Assembly (NCBI GenBank): GCA_024222295.1
Contig: JAAEPF010000025.1
Span: forward strand, 124,001 to 188,000
Source of the DNA: Actinomycetes bacterium
Lineage (GTDB): Bacteria; Actinomycetota; Acidimicrobiia; Acidimicrobiales; Microtrichaceae
Direction: 5' to 3'
Length of the DNA stretch: 64,000 nucleotides
Positions 6,801-15,351 of the stretch are shown piece after piece. Under the pieces are notes generated by a model. That model ran no database searches. It saw nothing but the letters and a program-made list of their open reading frames with translations, and was not told the DNA's origin. A program made the translations under genes and the position numbers. Within the stretch, counting starts at the first letter, position 1; every line of letters begins with the position of its first letter.

Positions 6801-9721
6801 TCGTCGGGGGTCGGCTCCGGCGCGTCGCCCGGAACCGGGTCGCCTCCAACGGCCGACCCCACGAGGTCCTCGTCATGGCCGGCCGCGTCGCCGTAGCCGT
6901 CGGGGTCCTCGGGGTTGTCATCGACGGCTTCGCCGGGGCCGAGCAGGGCAGCCTCGGCTTCCTCTCGGCGCTGGTCGGCACGGGCGAGACCGACGGTGAG
7001 CACGACACCCACGATCGTCATCAGCCAGGCCAGCCAGTCGACCTTCGTGTGGCCGTAGGTGAGGGTGACTTCGTTGTCGGTGGGCACAACCACCATGAAG
7101 TTGGGCGACACGCGCCACGGACCCTCAGCACCGGAGGCATTCCAGTTGGGGAAGTACGACGTGCGCACGAGCACCGGCGAGCCGGTCTCGGAAACGGTGA
7201 AGGAGATCGAGTCGTTGGTCTCGCTGTAGTCGGTGACCTCGACATCCTGTGACGGTGCAGGCTCCGACGGAGCGTTGGCGGCGTCTTCACGGTCGATGCG
7301 GGGCCAGTCATCGGGCCCGGATGTCGCCAGCGGGGTGTCCCAGCGGGTCGGATCGAGGTACCAGTCGATCGCCGGGCCGGACGCCTTCGGCGGGTTGGGC
7401 ACCTCTTCGGTGGCTTCCGCACGTTCGCCGTAGACCCAGCCGTCGATGTGGTCGTCTTCCGGCGTGAGCACGACCGGCAGGTTCTGCAGTGGCACGACCG
7501 GGTCGGCATCAGCCACCTCGAACACCGTCCAGGTGCGCCCCTCACCGGAGGGCTGCGGGAACTCCTCGGTGGATGCGATCTCCGTGAGGTCGGGATTCGC
7601 GCGCGCCTCGTTGACCGCCTGGGGGCTGGCGGCAAGGTAGTAGCGCACACCCATGAGCTGGAGGTGCTCGATGCCCTGCTGCATGTTCCATCCGGGGTAC
7701 GGCAGGTCACGCTGGGCCGATGAGGGGTTGGGCGACAACTCCGACTGGTTGATGAAGTGGAACGGCGTGCTCGATGACGCCTCGAAGTACAGGCCTTCCA
7801 TCGAGCCGAGGCATCCGTCGGTGAAGTACGGCAGCAGCATCGGGGCCATCGGGGTGCCGAAGCGGTTGAGCTCGGACTCGTACTCCCACATCACGCGGCC
7901 ACAGCCGTTGTCTACGCCGACCTCCTCCATCATCGAGATCATGGCGGTGTACTCGTCGTAGGCCTTCGCCGGGTCTTCCAGCCCGGCGAAGTTGTAGCGG
8001 GCCCAGTTGGATGCGTTGTTGAGGTCCTCGAAGCGCCAGGGGCCCCACTTGTAGGCGGAGATCACTGTGCCGTCTTCCTTTTCGAACTGGGCGATCTCAC
8101 CGCCGGGCAGGCTCTGAAGCGACCCGGCCACGTACACCAGCGACACCGTGCCGACCACGAGGGTTGCCACCGCGGAGACGGCCCACGGTTCGTAGCGCGA
8201 GCCCATCAGGTCGCCCACCACGATCGCGAGCGCCCGGATCACCAGTGCCGCACCGAGCGCCGCAAGCAGGTAGAGGCACAGGTAGTAGAAGGGCAGCAGG
8301 CGGGCGTTCCACAGCCGCCACTGGGGCGCGAACACGAACAGCCAGCCGTAGGCCACGAGGGTCAGTGTTAGGAACCAGCCGATGCGTACCCGGTGCACCA
8401 GCGACAGGACCATGCCCACCGCTGCCAGTACGAACCACAGGTTGCGGTTGGCCATGTCGAACTGCTCGGCCTGGGGCCACAGGTATTCCGCGTAGTTGAC
8501 GTACTTCTCCCACCCCATGTCGTTGAGGAAGGCGCGGTTGAGGAAGAAGGGCACGAACCAGAAGGCGGCGAGCAGGAAGCCGACCGGCGCCACGACCACC
8601 GCGTAGCGGAATGCCCGCTGGTCCCAGTTGACGAGCATCGCGAGCGCAACGAGGGTGGCGAAGAACGGGAAGCCCTGCGGGGCGAATACGAGCATCAGAA
8701 CCGTGAAGCCCACGAGCAGGGTGCCGAACGTGCGCCCCCGGCGGTCCTTGTCCCACCAGGGTGTGCGGTCTTCGCGGCGGGTGAGCACCATCACCACCGT
8801 GGCAACCGCGATGAAGATCGCCGGGATCAGGTGGTTGAGGATCGTGAGCGCGAACAGCACCGCACCGAGGGCGCGGGCGCGGCCCGACTGCATACCCCTG
8901 AACAGCACCGCTAGGTAGAGCACGGCGAAGGTGAGTGAGATCGAAAAGGCGAACTCGCCCGCCATCGTCGACAAGATGTTGCCCCCGAGGATCGAGAACC
9001 CGTTGTCGAACAGGAAGAATGTGGCGCCGATCGCCAGCAGGGGCGGGCCGGGGAACGTGAGCTTCGCCGCGCGGCCAAGTGCCCATGCCGCCACCGGCAG
9101 GGTGACCAGGCCCGATACGGCCACCAGCTTGAAGGCGATGTTGTAGGAAACGTCGACCAGCAGCACTGCCACGAACACAGCGCCGACCCAGGTCATCACC
9201 CGGGCGAGGTGGGTGGTCACCCGCTTGGCGAGGAACCAGGCACCGACCAGCGATGCGGCGGCCAGCGGGATGCCCGCCCACAGCGGCAGGCCCACGTCGA
9301 GCCACACGATGATCAGCGACGGCACGACCATGTAGAAGGTGTAGGCCGGGAATCCCGCGTACCAGTCGGGCGTCCACCCGGTCAGCCGGAAGTTGGGCAG
9401 CAGTTCGTCGCGCAGGTAGGCGGGGCCCCACACATGGGCACCCATGTCGCCGCCGGTGGCCGTGGTATCCGAGAGGATCAGGTCGGGGCTGAGGGCGAAG
9501 AACACCCCGAAGCCGCACAGGATGGCCACCATGAGCCCGGCCCAGTCGAGCCAGTCGCGGGCCGGGTGCGTGGAGTCCGCCAGGGTGCGCAGGGGCTCCG
9601 TCCCGGCGGGGACAGCTGTGCTGTCGGGCGCGTCACCCCGGTCGTCGGTGCGTTGGTCTTCCACGGCGATCCATCGTTGCACGCCGTGGTGACAGAACAC
9701 GACCACGGTTCTTGCGGACAC
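6797..9721 (-). CDS. large GT-C-like membrane protein (PTPS-related / YfhO-like)
   Basis: A 974-residue polytopic membrane protein. Near residues 89-130 it has GGDMGAHVWGP followed by LTGWTPDWYAGFPAYTFY, the signature of the 6-pyruvoyl-tetrahydropterin-synthase-related membrane family; the early Asp and His resemble the first-loop catalytic region of GT-C glycosyltransferases. About a dozen hydrophobic segments follow, then a large extracytoplasmic domain (about 530-900), a last membrane segment and an acidic cytoplasmic tail. It is coupled by a four-base overlap to the GtrA-GT2 lipid-linked sugar synthase, so a role as a sugar transferase using polyprenyl-phosphate sugar is a reasonable inference. 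The start is uncertain: GTG 9721 is the first possible, GTG 9664 would remove 19 unlikely-looking residues. Confidence 0.75.
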   Translation of the reverse strand: MSARTVVVFCHHGVQRWIAVEDQRTDDRGDAPDSTAVPAGTEPLRTLADSTHPARDWLDWAGLMVAILCGFGVFFALSPDLILSDTTATGGDMGAHVWGPAYLRDELLPNFRLTGWTPDWYAGFPAYTFYMVVPSLIIVWLDVGLPLWAGIPLAAASLVGAWFLAKRVTTHLARVMTWVGAVFVAVLLVDVSYNIAFKLVAVSGLVTLPVAAWALGRAAKLTFPGPPLLAIGATFFLFDNGFSILGGNILSTMAGEFAFSISLTFAVLYLAVLFRGMQSGRARALGAVLFALTILNHLIPAIFIAVATVVMVLTRREDRTPWWDKDRRGRTFGTLLVGFTVLMLVFAPQGFPFFATLVALAMLVNWDQRAFRYAVVVAPVGFLLAAFWFVPFFLNRAFLNDMGWEKYVNYAEYLWPQAEQFDMANRNLWFVLAAVGMVLSLVHRVRIGWFLTLTLVAYGWLFVFAPQWRLWNARLLPFYYLCLYLLAALGAALVIRALAIVVGDLMGSRYEPWAVSAVATLVVGTVSLVYVAGSLQSLPGGEIAQFEKEDGTVISAYKWGPWRFEDLNNASNWARYNFAGLEDPAKAYDEYTAMISMMEEVGVDNGCGRVMWEYESELNRFGTPMAPMLLPYFTDGCLGSMEGLYFEASSSTPFHFINQSELSPNPSSAQRDLPYPGWNMQQGIEHLQLMGVRYYLAASPQAVNEARANPDLTEIASTEEFPQPSGEGRTWTVFEVADADPVVPLQNLPVVLTPEDDHIDGWVYGERAEATEEVPNPPKASGPAIDWYLDPTRWDTPLATSGPDDWPRIDREDAANAPSEPAPSQDVEVTDYSETNDSISFTVSETGSPVLVRTSYFPNWNASGAEGPWRVSPNFMVVVPTDNEVTLTYGHTKVDWLAWLMTIVGVVLTVGLARADQRREEAEAALLGPGEAVDDNPEDPDGYGDAAGHDEDLVGSAVGGDPVPGDAPEPTPDE

Positions 9722-9795
9722 GCGACCAGATCACGTGACGGGTCTCGGTAGCCGGCGCAGTGGGCCGGACTTCGGCTCGGAACAACTCTGGTGGG

Positions 9796-9993
9796 TCAGT
9801 TGGCCAGCGACCGGCGGTAGCGGGTCTTGGTGGCCGACAGGTCTGTCAGCAGACCGTTGAGCTCCACGGTCTCGCCGTCACGGTGCCAACTTCGTGTGTC
9901 GCAGGTGTTGCACGACCGCATCAAGAGGCGGTGCCCGTCGACCGTGAGGCCGATCTCGATCAGTTCCTTTCCGCAACTGGGACAAGTGTTCAT
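9796..9993 (-). CDS. small zinc-ribbon protein
   Basis: A 65-residue protein with two CxxC knuckles: CPSC (Cys4, Cys7) and CNTC (Cys28, Cys31), an obvious zinc ribbon. The start is well supported by a GGAGGT ribosome-binding site about nine bases before ATG 9993. No further domain or family could be named; the short basic C-terminus (KTRYRRS) could touch nucleic acid or protein. It is followed after 74 bases by the GT-C-like gene on the same strand. The 226 bases upstream (9994-10219) contain no other gene that I can see. Confidence 0.75.
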   Translation of the reverse strand: MNTCPSCGKELIEIGLTVDGHRLLMRSCNTCDTRSWHRDGETVELNGLLTDLSATKTRYRRSLAN

Positions 9994-10219
9994 CGGGGGG
10001 ACCTCCGCTGGGTGACCGGACCGTCCGGCTGGCTCTCTCCGTTCGGCCCGCCCGACTCCCTGTTGAGGGTTTCAGGTGTGATTTCAGTGTGTTCGGCGCG
10101 ACAGGCGCGCGGATTGGGTGAATCACCCACGAGCAGCTGTTGCACGTTCGCTAGCTGTGGTTCGGCAGGCCGGCGCCCCTCAGCCACCTGTGAAGACAGC
10201 GCTGAACTGCTCCAGTGCG

Positions 10220-10963
10220 TCAGTCAGCCAGGTAGAGCAACACCACGGTGGCGCCGTTGAATCCCGCGTGTGCCCAGATCGCAGGCCCGAGCCGACCGGT
10301 CCAGATCGTGGCCATTGCCAGCACCACTCCGAACACGAAGAGTCCCGGGAACTGGAGCGGCTGGAAGTGCATGGCGGCGAACAGCGCGGCGGAGCCGACC
10401 ACGACCGCCCAACTCGGCCAGTCGCGCTTCTGCAACGACCGCAGCAGGAGCCCCCGGTAGAACAGCTCCTCGAAGAACGGGGCGCCGACAACCACCATCA
10501 GGGCGAGCACGACCCAACCGAGAGATCCCGAAGCACGGTCCGACAGCGCCCGCGCCGGTTCGGAGAGGTCGTCCGGGGTCTTGTCCAGCAGGCGCAGCAA
10601 CGGCCAGTACAGCAACGGCAACAGCACCACCTGGCAGAGCACGCCGGCGACGAGCCAGATCGGCGCGTCGGCTGCGCGCATGCGCAGCCCGAAGTCCTCC
10701 TCGAGGCCCAGGCCCTTGGTGCGCGACGCCCATGCGGCCGAGCCGCCCAGACCGACCCACAGCGGGATCTGCAACAGCGCACTGGCCCACAGCGGCACGT
10801 CGTCGATCGTGTCCCAACCCGCGGCTCCGTAGGCCAGCACGATCGCGAAGACCGACAACACCTGGGCCGCGATGATCCCGATGGCAACATCGCCGAGGCC
10901 CCACCACGGGCGCTGCGGTTGTGGGCGGCCCCCGCGGGGAGCCACCGGTTGGGGGGTGGTCAC
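10220..10963 (-). CDS. CPBP family intramembrane metalloprotease
   Basis: A 247-residue multi-pass membrane protein with the three CPBP (CAAX/Abi) motifs: EExxxR in FFEELFYRG (Glu165, Glu166, Arg170), FxxxH in FAAMH (Phe195, His199) and HxxxN in HAGFN (His232, Asn236). These residues form the metal and catalytic site in Rce1-like proteases. The substrate is unknown. I chose GTG 10963 because a GGGAG ribosome-binding site lies nine bases upstream and because it begins four bases after the DUF3499 stop codon, giving a tight two-gene operon; the longer reading from 11038 would overlap that gene. Confidence 0.87.
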   Translation of the reverse strand: MTTPQPVAPRGGRPQPQRPWWGLGDVAIGIIAAQVLSVFAIVLAYGAAGWDTIDDVPLWASALLQIPLWVGLGGSAAWASRTKGLGLEEDFGLRMRAADAPIWLVAGVLCQVVLLPLLYWPLLRLLDKTPDDLSEPARALSDRASGSLGWVVLALMVVVGAPFFEELFYRGLLLRSLQKRDWPSWAVVVGSAALFAAMHFQPLQFPGLFVFGVVLAMATIWTGRLGPAIWAHAGFNGATVVLLYLAD

Positions 10964-10967
10964 CCCA

Positions 10968-11216
10968 TCAGGCTCCCACGAGGCGCAGCGATCCCGCATC
11001 TCCGGGACTGTCGCCGTGCATCGAGTTGCGCACGTCATTCAGGGACCAGCCCATCGGTACCCTCACATTGGACGCGTGCATGTTGCACAGGTCATGGACC
11101 ATCGGATGGGACTCTGCGGCAAGGTCCTCCAACACCACAATGCTGTCGGAGTAGGCGTAGGACAGCGTTGCGCTGGCGCTCTTGCCGCAACCGGGACGTG
11201 CACAGCTCCTGCTCAC
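10968..11216 (-). CDS. DUF3499 family protein
   Basis: An 82-residue actinobacteria-specific protein. The family pattern is clear: SRSCARPGCGKSASATLSY (residues 2-20), AYSDSIVVLEDLA, then HDLCNMHA (41-48) and a conserved GW (56-57). Cys5, Cys10, Cys44 and His47 could bind a metal. Function is not established; in other actinobacteria it sits close to manB, WhiB-type regulators and a glycosyltransferase/DUF5719 pair, genes also present here. The start at GTG 11216 is favoured by a TAGGTT hexamer seven bases upstream. The C-terminal 20 residues are poorly conserved in composition. It heads an operon with the CPBP protease. Confidence 0.8.
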   Translation of the reverse strand: MSRSCARPGCGKSASATLSYAYSDSIVVLEDLAAESHPMVHDLCNMHASNVRVPMGWSLNDVRNSMHGDSPGDAGSLRLVGA

Positions 11217-11223
11217 GCCGAAG

Positions 11224-11229
11224 AACCTA
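11224..11229 (-). promoter_or_regulatory. leaderless -10 box for the DUF3499 gene
   Basis: TAGGTT on the minus strand, seven bases before GTG 11216. It faces the ftsH promoter across a 140-base divergent gap. Confidence 0.45.
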
Positions 11230-11344
11230 CCCGTGGCCTGTGACACGGCCGTGGATACCCGCAGCGGGCCCAAGGGCGCCCTCAGGGTCCTGAGAAGCAC
11301 TCAGTCGACCGTCCTGCGCGATGTCCAAAGGCCCCCGCGACCCC

Positions 11345-11350
11345 TAGGCT
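11345..11350 (+). promoter_or_regulatory. leaderless -10 box for ftsH
   Basis: TAGGCT ends six bases before the ftsH ATG at 11357. No ribosome-binding site is apparent between them. Confidence 0.5.
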
Positions 11351-11356
11351 GTAGGC

Positions 11357-13366
11357 ATGCCTCCCGAAGACAACGCGCCCCAGGAACAGGGCGGATCACG
11401 CCCCGGTGGGATGCCCACATGGCTGATCCCGCTGCTGCTGGGCGTGGTCGCACTCGTGATGGTCAGCGCCCTGTTCAGCCAGGACCGCCAGTCGACCGAG
11501 AAGACCTACTCCGAGTTCATCACGATGGTCGAGGACGGCAACGTCAAGGAAGTCGAGTGGAACACCGCCGATGGCACGATCACCGGCTCCACCGACGATG
11601 ACCAGCAGTTCCGCACCGTCGGGCCGCTCGAGGCCCCCGAGAGCGTCCAGACGCTGCTGAAGGACAACGGCGTCGACACCGAGTTCAATCCGGGCACGCC
11701 CAACCCGTTCATCTCGATGATCCCGCTGCTGTTGCCGTTCCTGTTGATCATCGGCTTCTTCGTGTGGATGAACCGCCGTGCCCAGGGCCAGATGGGCGGC
11801 GTGATGTCCATCGGCCGCTCGAAGGCCAAGACCTACACGACCGAGAGACCAGCCACACTGTTCAGCGACGTCGCCGGCTACGAAGGCGTGAAGCGCGAGA
11901 TCGCCGAGGTGGTCGACTTCCTGCGCGAGCCCGACCGCTTCCTCGAGATCGGCGCCAAGATCCCCAAGGGCGTGCTCCTCGTGGGGCCGCCGGGAACCGG
12001 CAAGACACTGATCGCCCGCGCAGTCGCCGGTGAGGCGGGTGTGCCGTTCCTGTCCGTGTCCGGCTCGGACTTCATGGAGATGTTCGTGGGCGTCGGCGCC
12101 AGCCGTGTCCGCGACCTGTTCGAATCAGCCCGCAAGCACGGCCGGGCGATCATCTTCATCGACGAGATCGACTCGGTCGGCCGCAAGCGGGGCGCAGGCC
12201 TCGGCGGTGGCCACGACGAGCGCGAACAGACCCTCAACCAGATGCTGTCGGAGATGGATGGCTTCGAGGGCCATGAGGGAGTCGTGATGATGGCGGCCAC
12301 CAACCGCCCCGACATCCTGGATCCGGCGCTGCTGCGCCCCGGCCGCTTCGACCGCCAGGTCGTGGTGCCACTTCCCGAGCTCGAGGACCGCAAGGCGATC
12401 CTCGCCGTGCATGTGCGCCACAAGAAGCTCTCGCCCGGGGTCGACCTCGAAGTCGTGTCGCGTGGCACGCCCGGCATGTCCGGTGCGGATCTGGCCAACC
12501 TGGTCAACGAGTCGGCTCTCACGGCTGTGCGCCGTGGCTCCAAGGTCGTCGAGCCCCACGACTTCGAAGAGGCCCGCGACCGCGTGATGATGGGCCAGCA
12601 GCGCGAGTCGATGGTGCTGACCGGCCACGAGAAGGAGATGACCGCCTACCACGAGGCCGGCCACGCCCTGTGCGCCGCACTGCTGCCCACCGCGGACCCG
12701 GTCCACAAGGTCACCATCCTGCCGCGCGGCATGGCTCTCGGAGTCACCCAGCAGCTGCCCGAGGAGGAGAAGCACTCCTACAGCCAGGAGTACCTCGAGG
12801 AGTCGATCGTGGTCGCCATGGGCGGCCGCGTGGCCGAGGACATCGTGTTCGGCCAACGCTCCACGGGAGCGGCCAACGACCTCCAGGTGTCCACCGAGCG
12901 GGCCAACAAGATGGTCACCGAATTCGGCATGTCCGACAAGATCGGTCCGCGTGCCTACGGCAACTCGGCCCCGGTGTTCCTGGGCGACGACATGGGCCAC
13001 ATGCGCGAGTACTCAGAAGACACCTCGCGCGTGATCGACGACGAGGTCGATCGGATCGTGCGCGAAGCCGAGGAGGCATGCCGCGAGCTGATCGAGGCCA
13101 ATCGAGCAGCGCTCGACCTGGTCGCAAGGGCGCTCCTCGAAGACGAGACCGTGTCCGGCAGCGAGGTCAGCCGCCTGATCCGCGTCGCCAACGGCACCGA
13201 GCCCGATGTGCCCCGCCCCAGCACTCCGGGAACGGGTACGACTGCTGCACCCACGGCCGGCCCCGCGCAGGGCAGCCCCGCACCCGGTGCCATCAGCACT
13301 CCCCCACCCCTGCCTCCACACCTCCAGCCGGGGGGTGGGGTGGCACGCGGGGACACTCAGCTCTGA
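11357..13366 (+). CDS. ftsH: ATP-dependent zinc metalloprotease FtsH
   Basis: A 669-residue membrane-anchored AAA+ protease that extracts and degrades membrane and some soluble proteins. Two membrane segments (about 20-40 and 119-138) flank a short extracytoplasmic domain. The AAA module has Walker A GPPGTGKT (210-217), Walker B IIFIDE (265-270) and the second region of homology with RPGRFDR (327-333). The protease domain carries the zinc motif HEAGH (432-436). The C-terminal 50 residues are a disordered Pro/Gly/Thr tail, as in many actinobacterial FtsH proteins. Its last codons overlap by ten bases the end of the convergent thioredoxin-like gene. The start is supported by the TAGGCT hexamer six bases upstream. 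Confidence 0.96.
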   Translation: MPPEDNAPQEQGGSRPGGMPTWLIPLLLGVVALVMVSALFSQDRQSTEKTYSEFITMVEDGNVKEVEWNTADGTITGSTDDDQQFRTVGPLEAPESVQTLLKDNGVDTEFNPGTPNPFISMIPLLLPFLLIIGFFVWMNRRAQGQMGGVMSIGRSKAKTYTTERPATLFSDVAGYEGVKREIAEVVDFLREPDRFLEIGAKIPKGVLLVGPPGTGKTLIARAVAGEAGVPFLSVSGSDFMEMFVGVGASRVRDLFESARKHGRAIIFIDEIDSVGRKRGAGLGGGHDEREQTLNQMLSEMDGFEGHEGVVMMAATNRPDILDPALLRPGRFDRQVVVPLPELEDRKAILAVHVRHKKLSPGVDLEVVSRGTPGMSGADLANLVNESALTAVRRGSKVVEPHDFEEARDRVMMGQQRESMVLTGHEKEMTAYHEAGHALCAALLPTADPVHKVTILPRGMALGVTQQLPEEEKHSYSQEYLEESIVVAMGGRVAEDIVFGQRSTGAANDLQVSTERANKMVTEFGMSDKIGPRAYGNSAPVFLGDDMGHMREYSEDTSRVIDDEVDRIVREAEEACRELIEANRAALDLVARALLEDETVSGSEVSRLIRVANGTEPDVPRPSTPGTGTTAAPTAGPAQGSPAPGAISTPPPLPPHLQPGGGVARGDTQL

Positions 13367-13845
13367 GCGCTGCCGCCTTCCGCGACGCCGTCGCCATCAC
13401 CGTGGCTGTCGCACCCGTCGGGTAGCGAACCGGGTTCGCGCACCTCGGCCATCGCACCCCACAGGTGGGTGGCGCTGACCGGGCCGATGAACGACTCCCG
13501 CACCACACCCCGATCGTCCGCGATCGCCACGATCGGCACCGCTTCGATCCGGTAGCGCTTGTGCAGGTCGGGGCGCTCACCCACCTCCACCTCGCACACG
13601 GCGACGGCGTCGCTGCCGAGCACCGACGCTCGTGCGAGCGTCTCGGCGCACGTATTGCACGTGGCGCTGGTGAACACCGCGACGAGCCACTCCCGGTCAC
13701 CGCCCGCGAAGTCGCTGCGGTCGAGCTGGCCCGGCGCCGTGTAGGTCGCCGGCGGCTGGGTGGGGGCATCGGGTCGACGGCGACCGACCAGCCAGGCCAC
13801 CCCCACGGCCACCGCTACGACCGCGAGCACGATCAGCACCCTCAT
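13357..13845 (-). CDS. membrane-anchored thioredoxin-like protein
   Basis: A 162-residue protein with one N-terminal membrane segment (about 3-20) and a thioredoxin-fold domain whose redox motif is CNTC (Cys63, Cys66) after VAVFTSAT. The cis-Pro region is VPIVAIAD. ATG 13845 is preferred to the upstream GTG at 13854. It ends with an acidic Asp/Gly-rich tail. It is the last gene of the GT2-DUF5719-thioredoxin run (18 bases after the DUF5719 stop), so it may act on disulfides of the exported DUF5719 protein; that partner is an inference. The motif CNTC is unusual compared with CGPC. Confidence 0.8.
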   Translation of the reverse strand: MRVLIVLAVVAVAVGVAWLVGRRRPDAPTQPPATYTAPGQLDRSDFAGGDREWLVAVFTSATCNTCAETLARASVLGSDAVAVCEVEVGERPDLHKRYRIEAVPIVAIADDRGVVRESFIGPVSATHLWGAMAEVREPGSLPDGCDSHGDGDGVAEGGSAQS

Positions 13846-13863
13846 GGCGCCCACCAGATCGTG

Positions 13864-15351
13864 TCAGCCACTGATGCCTTCGAGCCCGTCGAGGGATCCG
13901 ACCACCGGGATGCCTGCCTGAAGCGAAATGTCCGCCGGCGTGCTCCACACGATGAGGCGCTCCACCACCACCGGCGAATCGGCGGTGACGACAGCGGTGA
14001 AGACAGCCTCACCGCCTGCGAGGTCAGCCGCTGGAACGACCGCCGACTCGCCGGGTGGGAGTTCGTAATCCGCCGACTCGAGCTCCGAGCCATCAATGGA
14101 CAGCGAGGTGACCGTGGCCACGACCTCGTCGGTTCCGCCGTTGTGCACCAGCACGGCCCCGTCGCTCTGCTCGCCGACGCTCATGGCCGACACGTGCCAC
14201 TTGCGCGCCGATGCGGCGGCGCCCGCCGAAGCGGTGGTGCCGCCTGTCATCTTCGCCCGCAGCGGATCCGCGTCGGTTGCCTCGGGCGGGCCCGTGACGT
14301 TGATCGACCTTGCCGGCACGACCGCAGCGCCGCCGGAGGTCTCGAGGCTGATCGCGTGGTTGCCGACCTGGGGGACGCGTGACTCCTCGGTGAGGTTGAT
14401 GGTGCCGTAGCGCAGCCCCGGAACCTTCAGCTCGAACGGCTCGGGCATCACGTTCGTGCCTCCGTAAGGGACCACCTGTGCGAGCAGCTCGGCATCGTCT
14501 TCACCCGGGTTGAGCACCACGAGGTTCTCCAGTGCCGTGGCATCGGCGAATCCGCCGGCGAAGGACCACGTTGCAGAAGTCGCGCGGGTGCCAGGCACGA
14601 GGCGGAGGCCCACCACCGGCACATCTCCGGTGCCGTCGAAGCGCTGGGCGAGTTCTGCAACCACGCCACCGGAGCGGCTCTTGATCGTTGCGGAGAACTG
14701 ATCGCGACGCTGGACCTGCTCGCCGAGCTCCACCACGCGTGTGGTTCCCGCAGGAATGACCAGGCCCGACAGCGCCGTCGGCTGGCGCACACCCGTGTCG
14801 AACGCGACCTCGATGTCGACCGACGCGTCACCCGGGAACGGATTGAACAGCGACAATCGGGCGTTGGCATCACGCGACGTGACCACGGTCGGGAAGTACC
14901 AGGTGTCCGACGAGAACGTGGAACAGGGAGCCTGGTCGGCTCCGGCGTCGTAGGTGAACCGATGCTCGACCACCACCGGCATGTCGGCCTCGACCATCAC
15001 CGACAGGTTGGCGCTGCCGAGTTCGGCGGCCACATCGATCTCGGCAGTCTCCATGGGCTCGAGGGTGAACTCGGCATCGCCGGCCGGCCCCTCCTCACCG
15101 AACCCGTCGACGCGGATGGTCGCCTGCCCGTCCTCGCTGGCCGAGGACACGATCACGGTCTGTGTGGGTGACTCGACACCCACGTCACGCGCGGCGCAGT
15201 ACCAGGACCCGCCCGCAGCTCCCACCGCGGCGGCGACCGGAGAACGCAGGACACGCGAAGGCTGCACTCCCTCGCGGCCCGGGAACCAGGCGACAAGGGC
15301 AGCGACTGCGGCGATGAGAAGGATCACTACCGGCCAGCGTGTGCGCTTCAT
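13864..15351 (-). CDS. DUF5719 family exported protein
   Basis: A 495-residue protein with a single N-terminal membrane anchor (RWPVVILLIAAVAALVAWF, about 5-23) and a long beta-rich extracytoplasmic region with repeated patterns such as MVEADMPVVVEHRF and VVTADSPVVVERLIV. This is the layout of the actinobacterial DUF5719 family, which is typically encoded beside a large GT2 membrane protein, as here. The ATG at 15351 overlaps the upstream gene's stop by four bases (ATGA), so the two are translationally coupled and probably form one envelope system. No catalytic motif is visible. The larger open frame continuing to 16992 is a shadow of the GT2 gene and is not part of this protein. Confidence 0.85.
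   Translation of the reverse strand: MKRTRWPVVILLIAAVAALVAWFPGREGVQPSRVLRSPVAAAVGAAGGSWYCAARDVGVESPTQTVIVSSASEDGQATIRVDGFGEEGPAGDAEFTLEPMETAEIDVAAELGSANLSVMVEADMPVVVEHRFTYDAGADQAPCSTFSSDTWYFPTVVTSRDANARLSLFNPFPGDASVDIEVAFDTGVRQPTALSGLVIPAGTTRVVELGEQVQRRDQFSATIKSRSGGVVAELAQRFDGTGDVPVVGLRLVPGTRATSATWSFAGGFADATALENLVVLNPGEDDAELLAQVVPYGGTNVMPEPFELKVPGLRYGTINLTEESRVPQVGNHAISLETSGGAAVVPARSINVTGPPEATDADPLRAKMTGGTTASAGAAASARKWHVSAMSVGEQSDGAVLVHNGGTDEVVATVTSLSIDGSELESADYELPPGESAVVPAADLAGGEAVFTAVVTADSPVVVERLIVWSTPADISLQAGIPVVGSLDGLEGISG

Noticed and set aside
10115-10129. TGGGTGA-A-TCACCCA inverted repeat in the gap before the zinc-ribbon gene
   Set aside because: Seven-base arms are expected several times by chance in 64 kb, and no regulator or spacing evidence supports it.
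9994-10219. Short open frames in the 226-base gap between the zinc-ribbon and CPBP genes
   Set aside because: No ribosome-binding site, no recognisable motif, and composition like other antisense frames; treated as non-coding.
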